Shown in pieces: positions 1 through 5,676 of a stretch of DNA of 5,676 nt. The stretch covers positions 7,503 to 13,178 of the forward strand of contig NYSP01000025.1 in the NCBI GenBank assembly GCA_002683115.1. The letters are read 5' to 3'. Numbering within the stretch: the first letter of the stretch is position 1; every line of letters begins with the position of its first letter. A program made the position numbers and the translations under genes. This DNA is from Gammaproteobacteria bacterium (GTDB taxonomy: Bacteria; Pseudomonadota; Gammaproteobacteria; SAR86; TMED112). The notes below the pieces were generated by a model. It was not told the DNA's origin. It made no database searches and saw only the letters and a list, made by a program, of their open reading frames with translations.

Positions 1-1377
1 CTTGATCTTAGAAGAACTGAAATGCAAGAAAATTTACGATTAAAATCAAAACTTACAAAGTCTATAAGAGATTTTTTAGAAGATAATAATTTTGTTGATA
101 TTGAAACTCCAATTCTTACAAAAGCCACTCCGGAAGGAGCAAGAGATTATCTTGTTCCAAGCAGAACTAGTCCTGGTAACTTTTTTGCTTTACCTCAATC
201 ACCACAATTATTTAAACAGATGTTAATGATTGCAGGATTCGATAAATATTATCAAATAGCACGATGTTTTAGAGATGAAGATTTGCGCGCTGATCGGCAA
301 CCAGAATTTTCTCAAATTGACATTGAAGCATCTTTTGTTGGGGAGGAAGATATTATGTCACTAGCAGAAGGTATGATCTCCACAGCATTTAAGAGTGTTC
401 TAGATGAAAATTTAGGAGAAGTTCCAAGATTTAAATGGGAAGAAGCAATGGAAATGTATGGGTCTGATAAGCCTGACTTGAGAAATCCACTAATGTTGAA
501 AGAGCTGTCTGAAATATTTGTCAAAGAAGAATTCAAGGTCTTCTCAGAACCAGCAAACGATCCAAAAGCACGAATTGCTGCTTTGGTTATTAGTGAAGGA
601 GATAAGATTGGGAGAGGTCAAATCGATAGATATACAGATTTTGTAAAAGATTTTGGTGCTAAAGGATTAGCTTACATAAGAGTAGAGGGTTCAGATGTAG
701 AGTCGTTGTCTTCACCAATACTCAAATATTTATCATCTGAGTGTCTATCAAAGATTATGTCAGAATTATCTCTAAAACAGGGAGATCTTGTTTTTTTTGG
801 GGCAGGAAAGAAAAAAACTGTCAACGACTACATGAGCAGGCTATTGAATAAAATTGGCCTCGATTTAAATTTACTATCCGAAGGGTTCAGAGCTTGTTGG
901 GTTACAGATTTTCCAATGTTTGAAGAATCAAATGATGGAAATTTAACTTCATTGCATCATCCATTTACTTCACCTGTAGAAACAAACTTGAATAAATTAG
1001 ATGATCTAGATGTCCTAGAAATAAATTCAAAAGCTTATGATATGGTAATTAATGGTATTGAGATTGGTGGTGGATCAATAAGAATTCATAGAAAGGACAT
1101 GCAGCAAAAGGTTTTTGATCTTTTGGGTTTAACTCAAAAAGAGGTAGAGACAAAATTTGGCTTTTTCTTAAAAACACTAAGCTCAGGATGTCCACCACAT
1201 GGAGGTATAGCTTTTGGTCTCGATAGGCTTGCAATGATCATGGTAGGAGCTGACTCAATAAGAGATGTAATAGCGTTCCCAAAAACACAATCAGCAGTAT
1301 GTCTTCTGACTGATGCTCCAGGTGAAGTAAATGAAGACAGCTTAGATGAACTTCATATAACCAGAAAGGAAGAATAA
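1..1377 (+). CDS. aspS: Aspartyl-tRNA synthetase, C-terminal ~458 residues (5' end beyond window)
   Basis: Class II aminoacyl-tRNA synthetase that charges tRNA-Asp with aspartate in the cytoplasm. The reading frame is open from base 1: the codons before the first ATG (position 22) encode LDLRRTE, which matches the conserved LDLRRPEM stretch of bacterial AspRS, so that ATG is an internal Met and not the start. About 140 N-terminal residues, including the OB-fold anticodon-binding domain, lie upstream (E. coli AspRS is 590 aa). Visible landmarks are [16 protein letters not shown] (motif 1 region), the aspartate-site QSPQLFKQ (196-219), motif 2 [14 protein letters not shown] (268-309), a GAD-type insertion roughly at 500-900, and motif 3 [10 protein letters not shown] (1201-1230). 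The insertion marks it as bacterial-type. The stop TAA shares its last base with the yebC start. Whether it also charges tRNA-Asn cannot be judged from this fragment. Confidence 0.97.
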   Translation, partial: LDLRRTEMQENLRLKSKLTKSIRDFLEDNNFVDIETPILTKATPEGARDYLVPSRTSPGNFFALPQSPQLFKQMLMIAGFDKYYQIARCFRDEDLRADRQPEFSQIDIEASFVGEEDIMSLAEGMISTAFKSVLDENLGEVPRFKWEEAMEMYGSDKPDLRNPLMLKELSEIFVKEEFKVFSEPANDPKARIAALVISEGDKIGRGQIDRYTDFVKDFGAKGLAYIRVEGSDVESLSSPILKYLSSECLSKIMSELSLKQGDLVFFGAGKKKTVNDYMSRLLNKIGLDLNLLSEGFRACWVTDFPMFEESNDGNLTSLHHPFTSPVETNLNKLDDLDVLEINSKAYDMVINGIEIGGGSIRIHRKDMQQKVFDLLGLTQKEVETKFGFFLKTLSSGCPPHGGIAFGLDRLAMIMVGADSIRDVIAFPKTQSAVCLLTDAPGEVNEDSLDELHITRKEE

Positions 1378-2114
1378 TGGCAGGTCACTCAAAGTGGGCA
1401 AACATTAAACACAGAAAAGCAAGACAAGATGCAAAAAGAGGAGCTGTTTTTACAAAAATAATTAGGGAGCTGACTGTTGCTGCTAAAGAGGGTGGAGGTG
1501 TTGTCGATGATAACCCTAGATTAAGATTAGCATATGATAAAGCCTTATCAGCAAATATGGCTAAAGACACAATAAATAGAGCTATACAAAGAGGAGCAGG
1601 CGGCCAAGAAGGTCAAAATTTAGAAGAAGTTATTTATGAAGGTTATGCACCTGGTGGTGTTGCTGTTTTCATCAAAACTCTTACTGATAATAAAAACAGA
1701 ACAGTTTCTGAAATAAGACATGCATTTACAAAATATGGAGGAAATCTTGGAACCTCAGGCAGTGTTGCATATTTATTTGAAGCTAAGGGTAAGATTCTCG
1801 TGAATTCTGATGTGACAAATGAAAGACCTTACGACTTGGCAATAGAATATGGAGCTAACGATATCAACGATATTGCAGAGAAAAAAACAGAAATAGTTTG
1901 TGATCCAAAAGATTTATCACTTCTAAAAGAAAAAATTATTGCAAATAGCTTTGATATAGAGGCTTCAGATGTAGTAATGGAAGCAGAGAATAATATTGCC
2001 TTGGATGCAGAACAATCAGAGAAAAACATTAAATTAACAGACGCTATAGAAGACCTTGATGATGTTCAAGAAGTTTTTACAAATGCAGATTTAGATCAAT
2101 CAATATTTTCATAA
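1377..2114 (+). CDS. yebC: YebC/PmpR/TACO1-family translation factor
   Basis: Complete 245-residue protein, almost exactly the family length (E. coli YebC 246 aa). The N-terminus [20 protein letters not shown] is the diagnostic family signature, followed by GAVFTKIIREL, NPRLRLA (46-52), RAIQRGAGG (68-76), YEGYAPGGVAV (87-97), DNKNRT (104-109) and a glycine-rich GGNLGTSGSVAYLF (121-134). Long annotated as a DNA-binding transcriptional regulator, the family, including mitochondrial TACO1, is now linked to helping ribosomes through proline-rich stretches; which role applies here is not visible in the sequence. The start is supported by the signature and by an AAGGA Shine-Dalgarno at 1366-1370, six bases upstream and inside aspS. 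It overlaps aspS by one base (TAATG) and its own stop overlaps the next start in the same way. aspS-yebC adjacency is typical of Gammaproteobacteria; ruvC usually follows but does not here. Confidence 0.97.
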   Translation: MAGHSKWANIKHRKARQDAKRGAVFTKIIRELTVAAKEGGGVVDDNPRLRLAYDKALSANMAKDTINRAIQRGAGGQEGQNLEEVIYEGYAPGGVAVFIKTLTDNKNRTVSEIRHAFTKYGGNLGTSGSVAYLFEAKGKILVNSDVTNERPYDLAIEYGANDINDIAEKKTEIVCDPKDLSLLKEKIIANSFDIEASDVVMEAENNIALDAEQSEKNIKLTDAIEDLDDVQEVFTNADLDQSIFS

Positions 2115-2521
2115 TGACAATAAATCAGAGAAAAAAAGGCCATGATTTCGAAAGAAAAATTGCCAAAAAACTACAAGAGGATCTTAATTTAAAAAAACCT
2201 GTTAGAAGAATTCTTAACCAATACCAAGAGAAGAATCACCCTGATTTAAAAATTGGTAGATGGAATATTGAATGCAAAGCATATAAAAAGGGCTTTGAGC
2301 CAGCATCAGCCTGGTGGGATCAAGTGCTTGGTGTAACAAAAGATGGAGAATACCCAGCATTAGTTTACAAATTTGATAACAAACCAATCAGAGTTAGAGT
2401 AAAAATTTCAAACTTAAATGAAAAGCTTAATGATGAAACTAAGTTAGTTGATCTTAATTGGGATAGTTTTATATATTTAATTGATAACTTTTATCAAGAA
2501 GATCTTGAGGAACATAAATAA
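2114..2521 (+). CDS. Small PD-(D/E)XK nuclease-like protein, possible Holliday-junction resolvase, in the ruvCAB position
   Basis: A 135-residue basic protein without signal peptide or membrane segment. It shows the ordered core of a PD-(D/E)XK nuclease: an N-terminal helix KGHDFERKIAKKL with motif I Glu13, motif II Pro43-Asp44 (HPDLKIG), motif III Glu53-x-Lys55 (WNIECKAYK), and a following helix WWDQVL with Gln70, as in Hjc-like and phage-type nucleases. The downstream stretch YPALVYKFDNKPIRVRV (80-96) resembles the strand seen after WW-x-Q in small phage-encoded endonucleases of this fold; that comparison is from memory. All putative metal-binding residues are intact, so it looks active. 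It has no resemblance to RuvC (RNase H fold). It lies between yebC and tolQ, where ruvC-ruvA-ruvB-ybgC usually sit, overlaps both neighbours by one base, and shares their AT-rich codon style, so it does not look recently acquired. No clear Shine-Dalgarno is visible; translation is probably coupled to yebC. Fold assignment is fairly secure; substrate is inference. Confidence 0.78.
   Translation: MTINQRKKGHDFERKIAKKLQEDLNLKKPVRRILNQYQEKNHPDLKIGRWNIECKAYKKGFEPASAWWDQVLGVTKDGEYPALVYKFDNKPIRVRVKISNLNEKLNDETKLVDLNWDSFIYLIDNFYQEDLEEHK
2448..2477 (+). promoter_or_regulatory. Candidate sigma70-like promoter upstream of tolQ (weak)
   Basis: TTGATC at 2448-2453 (4/6 to the -35 consensus) and TATATT at 2472-2477 (5/6 to the -10 consensus) are separated by 18 bases, inside the end of the nuclease gene. 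A transcript starting near 2484 would carry a short leader with the good GAGGA ribosome-binding site at 2507-2511 before tolQ. The placement is sensible for a tol-specific promoter, but matches of this quality arise by chance in such AT-rich DNA, so this is only a suggestion. Confidence 0.2.
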
Positions 2522-3165
2522 TGGATTTTGATGCAGTTGAAATGTTGTTGCAAGCTTCCTTGCCGGTCCAAATAATTTTGGTCATTTTAGTCATTGCATC
2601 AGTCACTTCATGGATTTTAATTTTCGAAAAATACTTTACTTTGTCAAAGGCAACAAAAGCCTCTCATGACTTAGAGGATAGGTTTTGGGAAGGCGAAAAA
2701 ATTGACGATCTTTATTTATCAATAAAAGACAAAGGCTCAGAATTAGAACCATTTGAACTTGTATTAGTGACAATATGTGATGGACTGAAATCAAAGAGCA
2801 ATTCAAATTCAGATATTGAATCAACAGAAAGGCTTATAAGAGTTGTTGCAAATAGAGAAGAAGAAAGATTATCTAAAAACCTTGCACTTCTGGCTACAAT
2901 TAGCTCAAGTGCGCCATACATCGGATTATTGGGTACTGTGATTGGAATCATTAACGCTTTCCAAGGACTATCAACAACTGCACAACTTACTTTAAGTTCT
3001 GTTGCGCCTGGAATTTCAGAAGCTTTAGTAGCAACAGCAGTTGGTTTGTTAGCTGCTATACCAGCACTTATTGCCTATAATCAATTTTCCAAAAAATTGG
3101 ATAATTTGATCAATGGTTCTCTCGCTTTTGCTGAGGAGTTAATAACTCAATTTAAAAATAATTAA
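2521..3165 (+). CDS. tolQ: TolQ, inner-membrane proton-channel subunit of Tol-Pal
   Basis: MotA/TolQ/ExbB-family protein of 214 residues (E. coli TolQ 230). It forms the multimeric inner-membrane channel that, with TolR, uses proton flow to energise TolA. Three membrane segments are visible at about residues 15-36, 127-149 and 161-185, with a cytoplasmic loop between the first two. The conserved second and third segments read PYIGLLGTVIGIINAFQ and EALVATAVGLLAAIPALIAYN. Thr139 and Thr172 fall at the spacing of the pore-lining threonines of E. coli TolQ (145 and 178). The start is fixed by the TAATG overlap with the preceding gene and by a GAGGA Shine-Dalgarno at 2507-2511, the clearest in the window after yebC. 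ExbB is the main alternative, but the downstream tolR-tolA-tolB-pal genes settle it as TolQ. The usual upstream thioesterase gene ybgC is absent here. Confidence 0.96.
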   Translation: MDFDAVEMLLQASLPVQIILVILVIASVTSWILIFEKYFTLSKATKASHDLEDRFWEGEKIDDLYLSIKDKGSELEPFELVLVTICDGLKSKSNSNSDIESTERLIRVVANREEERLSKNLALLATISSSAPYIGLLGTVIGIINAFQGLSTTAQLTLSSVAPGISEALVATAVGLLAAIPALIAYNQFSKKLDNLINGSLAFAEELITQFKNN

Positions 3166-3166
3166 G

Positions 3167-3586
3167 ATGCTCCTGGAGAAACGCGGAAAAAATTCAAAAG
3201 TTATTAACGAAATAAACGTTGTACCTTATGTTGATATTATGCTCGTTTTGCTGGTTATCTTCATGGTAGTTGCTCCACTTGCAGTTCAAGGAATAGATAT
3301 AAACTTGCCAAATGCACCTGCTGATGAAATTGAGCTTGAAAATTCACAGCCCTTTACAATTGACGTAAGCAAAGACGGAAAATATTTTATTGAGGAAGAT
3401 GGCTCAAATGTCCAAGTATCTTTAGGTTTTATCGAAGATCGATTCAGTAAAGTAATTTCTGCAAATCCAAATATTGAAATAATTGTCAGAGGTGATAAAG
3501 AATCATCTTACCAAGCTATTGCCGAACTACTTAGCGTTTTACAAGCTAACGGAGCAAATAACTTTTCTCTCGCCACTCAGCCATGA
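3167..3586 (+). CDS. tolR: TolR, inner-membrane motor subunit of Tol-Pal
   Basis: ExbD/TolR-family protein of 139 residues (E. coli 142). It has a short cytoplasmic N-terminus, one membrane segment at about 22-40 and a periplasmic domain. The segment begins INVVPYVDIMLVLLVIFMVV, and Asp23 occupies the position of the essential proton-translocating Asp23 of E. coli TolR, which also supports the chosen start. After the membrane come the family features DINLPNA (44-50), an IVRGD strand (106-110), and a C-terminus ending in ATQP, close to the MTQP near the E. coli TolR C-terminus. The gene begins one base after the tolQ stop with no convincing Shine-Dalgarno at normal spacing (a GAGGAG lies about 30 bases upstream), so reinitiation after tolQ is likely. 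Its stop overlaps the tolA start as ATGA. Confidence 0.96.
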   Translation: MLLEKRGKNSKVINEINVVPYVDIMLVLLVIFMVVAPLAVQGIDINLPNAPADEIELENSQPFTIDVSKDGKYFIEEDGSNVQVSLGFIEDRFSKVISANPNIEIIVRGDKESSYQAIAELLSVLQANGANNFSLATQP

Positions 3587-4176
3587 CTAGATGGATAAGT
3601 GCTATTTTGTTATCTGTCATTGTCCATGTCCTCATTTTCATTAGTTACGAAGTTTTTTCAGTTTCTGAAACTAAAGAAACCTTCAGAAAAATTACAAATG
3701 TAAATTTTATTGAAGAGCCAAAAGAAATAATTGAAGTTAAAAAATCAAAAACAGTCACCTCAAGCAAAAATGATAATCTGGCACAAAGTGAGCAAATAGC
3801 AGAAACCAAATTAAAACAAAAACAAATAGAAAATCTTGATGAATACCTTGAAGAGGAAGCATTGCAAAAAAAAATATTAGAGAATATCGATATTGTTGAA
3901 CAAATCAGTTCCAAAGTTATCAAAGATATTGAAGAGTTGTGGATTAAGCCCAATAATTCTAAAAAAGGAATGTTTGCAGATTTTTCTTTAAGTCTTAGCA
4001 GGTCTGGGTTAATCGATGATATTGAATTAGTTCAATCGAGTGGAAATAAGGCATTTGATAGAGCGGCTCTTAATGCTATAAGGAAATATAAGCAAGTGCG
4101 ATATATTAATACCATTAATGATGAAGAATATAGAATTTATTTTTCTAAGTTTACTTTGAGATTCAAACCAGAATGA
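3583..4176 (+). CDS. tolA: TolA, unusually short periplasm-spanning protein of Tol-Pal
   Basis: Links the TolQR motor to TolB and Pal across the periplasm. It has the TolA layout: a membrane anchor at residues 4-22 carrying Ser11-x3-His15 (SVIVH), equivalent to the S-x3-H motif by which TolA/TonB anchors engage TolQR/ExbBD; a charged, Lys/Glu/Gln-rich, predicted helical middle at about 45-105; and a C-terminal TolA/TonB-like domain at about 106-197, including ELWIKP, the SLSRSGLIDDIELVQSSGN stretch and AFDRAALNAIRKY. At 197 residues it is under half of E. coli TolA (421 aa), nearly all of the loss being in the middle helix. It contains no cysteine, so the disulfide of the E. coli C-terminal domain is absent. 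The assignment rests on anchor motif, C-terminal pattern and position between tolR and tolB. Overlaps of four bases (ATGA) on both sides suggest coupled translation; no clear Shine-Dalgarno is seen. Confidence 0.92.
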   Translation: MTRWISAILLSVIVHVLIFISYEVFSVSETKETFRKITNVNFIEEPKEIIEVKKSKTVTSSKNDNLAQSEQIAETKLKQKQIENLDEYLEEEALQKKILENIDIVEQISSKVIKDIEELWIKPNNSKKGMFADFSLSLSRSGLIDDIELVQSSGNKAFDRAALNAIRKYKQVRYINTINDEEYRIYFSKFTLRFKPE

Positions 4177-5426
4177 GAGCATTATTTTTATTACTTCTAT
4201 TCAGCTTCTATGCTTTTTCGGACCTTGTCTTAGAAATAACAGAAGGAGCTTCTAAGCCAGTAAAAATTGCTATTTTAGAAAAAAATAATAACTCAATGGT
4301 CGGCCAAGAGATCATTGAAATTGTGAGCAATGATCTTAAGAGAACAGGAGAATTTGAAATATTAGGAATCAATGAATTATTAAGTGTTCCTGCCAACGAA
4401 TCTGAGGTAATTCAAAGAGATTGGCTTTTATTAGATGTAGATTCAATTTTGTTTTTAGAGATAGATAGTACATCAGGCAGTTTAGATATTGACTGGTCAC
4501 TTTTTGATGTAAGTTACGATGAAGTCGAAGAGAAAAAAATTATTTTAGGTTTGCCTGATAGTCTCAGACAAACAAGCCACTATATTTCTGATGGTGTTTA
4601 TAAGTACTTTTATGGAATTGATGGAATATCTTCAACCAAACTGATGTATGTAACTAAAAACCTTGATACTCATAAACTGATTATTAGTGATGCCGATGGA
4701 TTCAATGACCAGGTTTTATTAAAATCCAATAAGTCTATTATTTCGCCAGCATGGTCGAGTGATGGAAAACAAATTGCCTATGTGTCTTTTGAAAATAATA
4801 GAGCACAGGTATTCATTCAAGATCTAGCATCAGGCAAAAGAGATTTAATATTAAGTTCTAGTTCTTCAGTTAGCTCACCTGCATGGTCACCGGATGGAAA
4901 GAATCTGGCACTTACTAGTACAAAAGATGGCAACTCTGAAATATATATCATTGATTTGAACAATAAAAAAATCTCTAGGCTGACAGAAAATAGCGCAATC
5001 GATACTGAGCCTGCATGGTCACCGGATGGAAAGAAAATAATTTTTACTTCTGATAGATCTGGCAGCCCCCAAATTTATGAAATAAATGTCAGGACGAAAT
5101 TAAAAAGGAGATTAACAACTCAAGGCACTTATAACGCTAGGGCTTCATATATTAGTGAAGATGAGATTGTCCTGGTTCATCGGTTTAGCTCAAATTTTAA
5201 TGTTGCGAAAATGAATCTTACAACTAGAAAGCTTGAAGTACTTACAACCACTAAAAATGATGAAAGTCCGTGTATTGCACCAAATGGGAATGTTATAATT
5301 TATTCTGCTAAAGAAGGTAGTTTATCTTATCTTGCTGGTGTAAATATAAGTAGCAAGGTAAGCTTTAAGCTTCCGGCATTATTTGGAGAATTAAAAGAAC
5401 CTGCATGGTCACCATTTTTAAGATAA
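4173..5426 (+). CDS. tolB: TolB, periplasmic beta-propeller protein of Tol-Pal
   Basis: Full-length TolB of 417 residues (E. coli 430), a periplasmic protein that binds Pal and TolA and is released from Pal by the energised TolQRA. A Sec signal peptide is visible at 1-16 with probable cleavage after AFS, giving a mature start DLVLEITEG that corresponds to the E. coli TolA-binding N-terminal segment. An N-terminal alpha/beta domain spans about 30-150, followed by a WD40-like (PD40) propeller from about 155 to the end. Blade signatures recur as SPAWSSDGKQIAYVSF (191-206), SPAWSPDGKNLALTS (235-249), EPAWSPDGKKIIFTSD (279-294), a degenerate blade near 325-357, SPCIAPNGNVIIYS (365-378), and the closing EPAWSPFLR (409-417), matching the conserved PAWSP-containing tail of TolB. 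The start overlaps the tolA stop as ATGA and directly precedes the signal peptide. Confidence 0.97.
   Translation: MRALFLLLLFSFYAFSDLVLEITEGASKPVKIAILEKNNNSMVGQEIIEIVSNDLKRTGEFEILGINELLSVPANESEVIQRDWLLLDVDSILFLEIDSTSGSLDIDWSLFDVSYDEVEEKKIILGLPDSLRQTSHYISDGVYKYFYGIDGISSTKLMYVTKNLDTHKLIISDADGFNDQVLLKSNKSIISPAWSSDGKQIAYVSFENNRAQVFIQDLASGKRDLILSSSSSVSSPAWSPDGKNLALTSTKDGNSEIYIIDLNNKKISRLTENSAIDTEPAWSPDGKKIIFTSDRSGSPQIYEINVRTKLKRRLTTQGTYNARASYISEDEIVLVHRFSSNFNVAKMNLTTRKLEVLTTTKNDESPCIAPNGNVIIYSAKEGSLSYLAGVNISSKVSFKLPALFGELKEPAWSPFLR
4878..5035 (+). repeat. Exact 26-bp direct repeat inside tolB (two copies plus a 14-bp third match)
   Basis: The 26 bases at 4878-4903 recur exactly at 5010-5035, 132 bases apart in register. 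Both encode PAWSPDGK plus the next codon in neighbouring propeller blades. A third, shorter match of the first 14 bases lies at 5400-5413 in the last blade. The blade motif explains the protein repetition, but identical synonymous codons over 26 bases suggest recent blade duplication or gene conversion. It is internal coding repetition, not a mobile element. Confidence 0.85.
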
Positions 5427-5428
5427 TT

Positions 5429-5676
5429 ATGAAAAACGCATTAATTTTAATATTTACGATTTTTTTTATATTTGCTTGTTCAACAACACCTGTTGAAAAA
5501 GTTGAAGTTCAGGAAACTACAACAGTTGATTTAACTGAAAAATCAACAGAAGAAAATAGGGTTGATCCTATGAATGAAGTTGATGTTGGGGAAGCCTTTG
5601 TTACAGTCTACTTTGATTATGATGAGGATACATTAAAGGAAGAATCCTTGGAAAGTCTCTTTACAATATCAAGGAT
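5429..5676 (+). CDS. pal: Pal, peptidoglycan-associated outer-membrane lipoprotein (3' end beyond window)
   Basis: First 82 codons of Pal, read directly from the sequence. Residues 1-16 form a short lipoprotein signal (MKNALILIFTIFFIFAC) with the lipidated cysteine at 17. The lipobox IFAC has Ile at -3 and Ala at -1 but Phe at -2, which is less usual. Ser18 at +2 is compatible with Lol export to the outer membrane. A Thr/Glu/Val-rich linker runs to about residue 55. The OmpA-like peptidoglycan-binding domain then begins, with VYFDYDEDTLKEESLESL resembling the VYFDLDKYDI start of E. coli Pal. The peptidoglycan-contacting Asp and Arg residues lie beyond the window. The start is two bases after the tolB stop with only a weak ribosome-binding site. 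The gene order tolB-pal and the lipobox plus OmpA start together make the identity firm. Confidence 0.93.
   Translation, partial: MKNALILIFTIFFIFACSTTPVEKVEVQETTTVDLTEKSTEENRVDPMNEVDVGEAFVTVYFDYDEDTLKEESLESLFTISR

Noticed and set aside
22..24. ATG at 22 as the aspS start
   Set aside because: The frame is open upstream and encodes LDLRRTE, a conserved internal AspRS segment; the gene continues beyond the left edge.
312..536. Minus-strand open frame inside aspS
   Set aside because: Low-complexity Ser/Ile-rich translation antisense to conserved AspRS; shadow of the real gene. The same applies to antisense frames at 1049-1234, 1385-1570, 1829-2029, 2636-2824, 2712-2951, 3645-3953 and 4208-4396.
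791..798. Run of eight T followed by four G in aspS as a slippage or frameshift site
   Set aside because: The AspRS frame reads through intact with conserved sequence on both sides; nothing indicates programmed frameshifting.
3136..3148. Near-palindrome (GAGTTA-A-TAACTC) shortly before the tolR start
   Set aside because: Arms of six mostly AT bases within the conserved end of tolQ; too weak and too likely by chance to call a regulatory hairpin.
2521..3586. ExbB/ExbD identity for the tolQ/tolR pair
   Set aside because: Neighbouring tolA, tolB and pal and close motif matches to TolQ/TolR make the Tol assignment far better.
5460..5467. Run of eight T as a possible terminator after tolB
   Set aside because: No GC-rich stem precedes it and it encodes Phe residues of the Pal signal peptide.
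1..5676. CRISPR array, tRNA/rRNA, insertion sequence or prophage
   Set aside because: The window is covered end to end by coding sequence; no spaced repeats, RNA gene signatures, terminal inverted repeats or transposase were seen.

Overview
This window is a gene-dense, AT-rich (about one-third G+C by eye, not counted) stretch of bacterial chromosome with all genes on the + strand. The order is aspS (5' end outside the window), yebC, a small PD-(D/E)XK nuclease-like gene, tolQ, tolR, tolA, tolB and pal (3' end outside the window). The protein sequences and the aspS-yebC-...-tolQRAB-pal order point to a Gammaproteobacterium. The low G+C, short proteins and near-total lack of intergenic DNA suggest a streamlined free-living lineage such as the marine SAR86 type. 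That placement is inference from style and synteny, not from a search.

Region by region: positions 1-2114 hold two translation genes, a bacterial-type aspartyl-tRNA synthetase and the YebC/TACO1-family translation factor. Positions 2114-2521 hold a 135-residue protein with a recognisable PD-(D/E)XK nuclease core resembling phage and archaeal Hjc-like nucleases. Positions 2521-5676 hold the Tol-Pal envelope system: the TolQ-TolR proton-driven motor, a very short TolA, the periplasmic beta-propeller TolB and the start of the lipoprotein Pal.

The genes are packed so tightly that every junction is either an overlap (TAATG three times, ATGA twice) or a gap of 1-2 bases. This argues for one co-transcribed, translationally coupled unit. 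TolQRA uses the proton motive force to act on TolB and Pal in the periplasm, tying outer-membrane constriction to cell division.

The main point of interest is the middle gene. In E. coli and many other Gammaproteobacteria the interval between yebC and tolQ carries ruvC, ruvA, ruvB (Holliday-junction resolvase and branch-migration motor) and ybgC. Here all four are absent from the interval and a single small nuclease of a different fold, related by motif to Holliday-junction resolvases, stands there instead. A non-homologous replacement of RuvC at its own locus is the most attractive hypothesis. The sequence shows the motif and the position, but not the activity.
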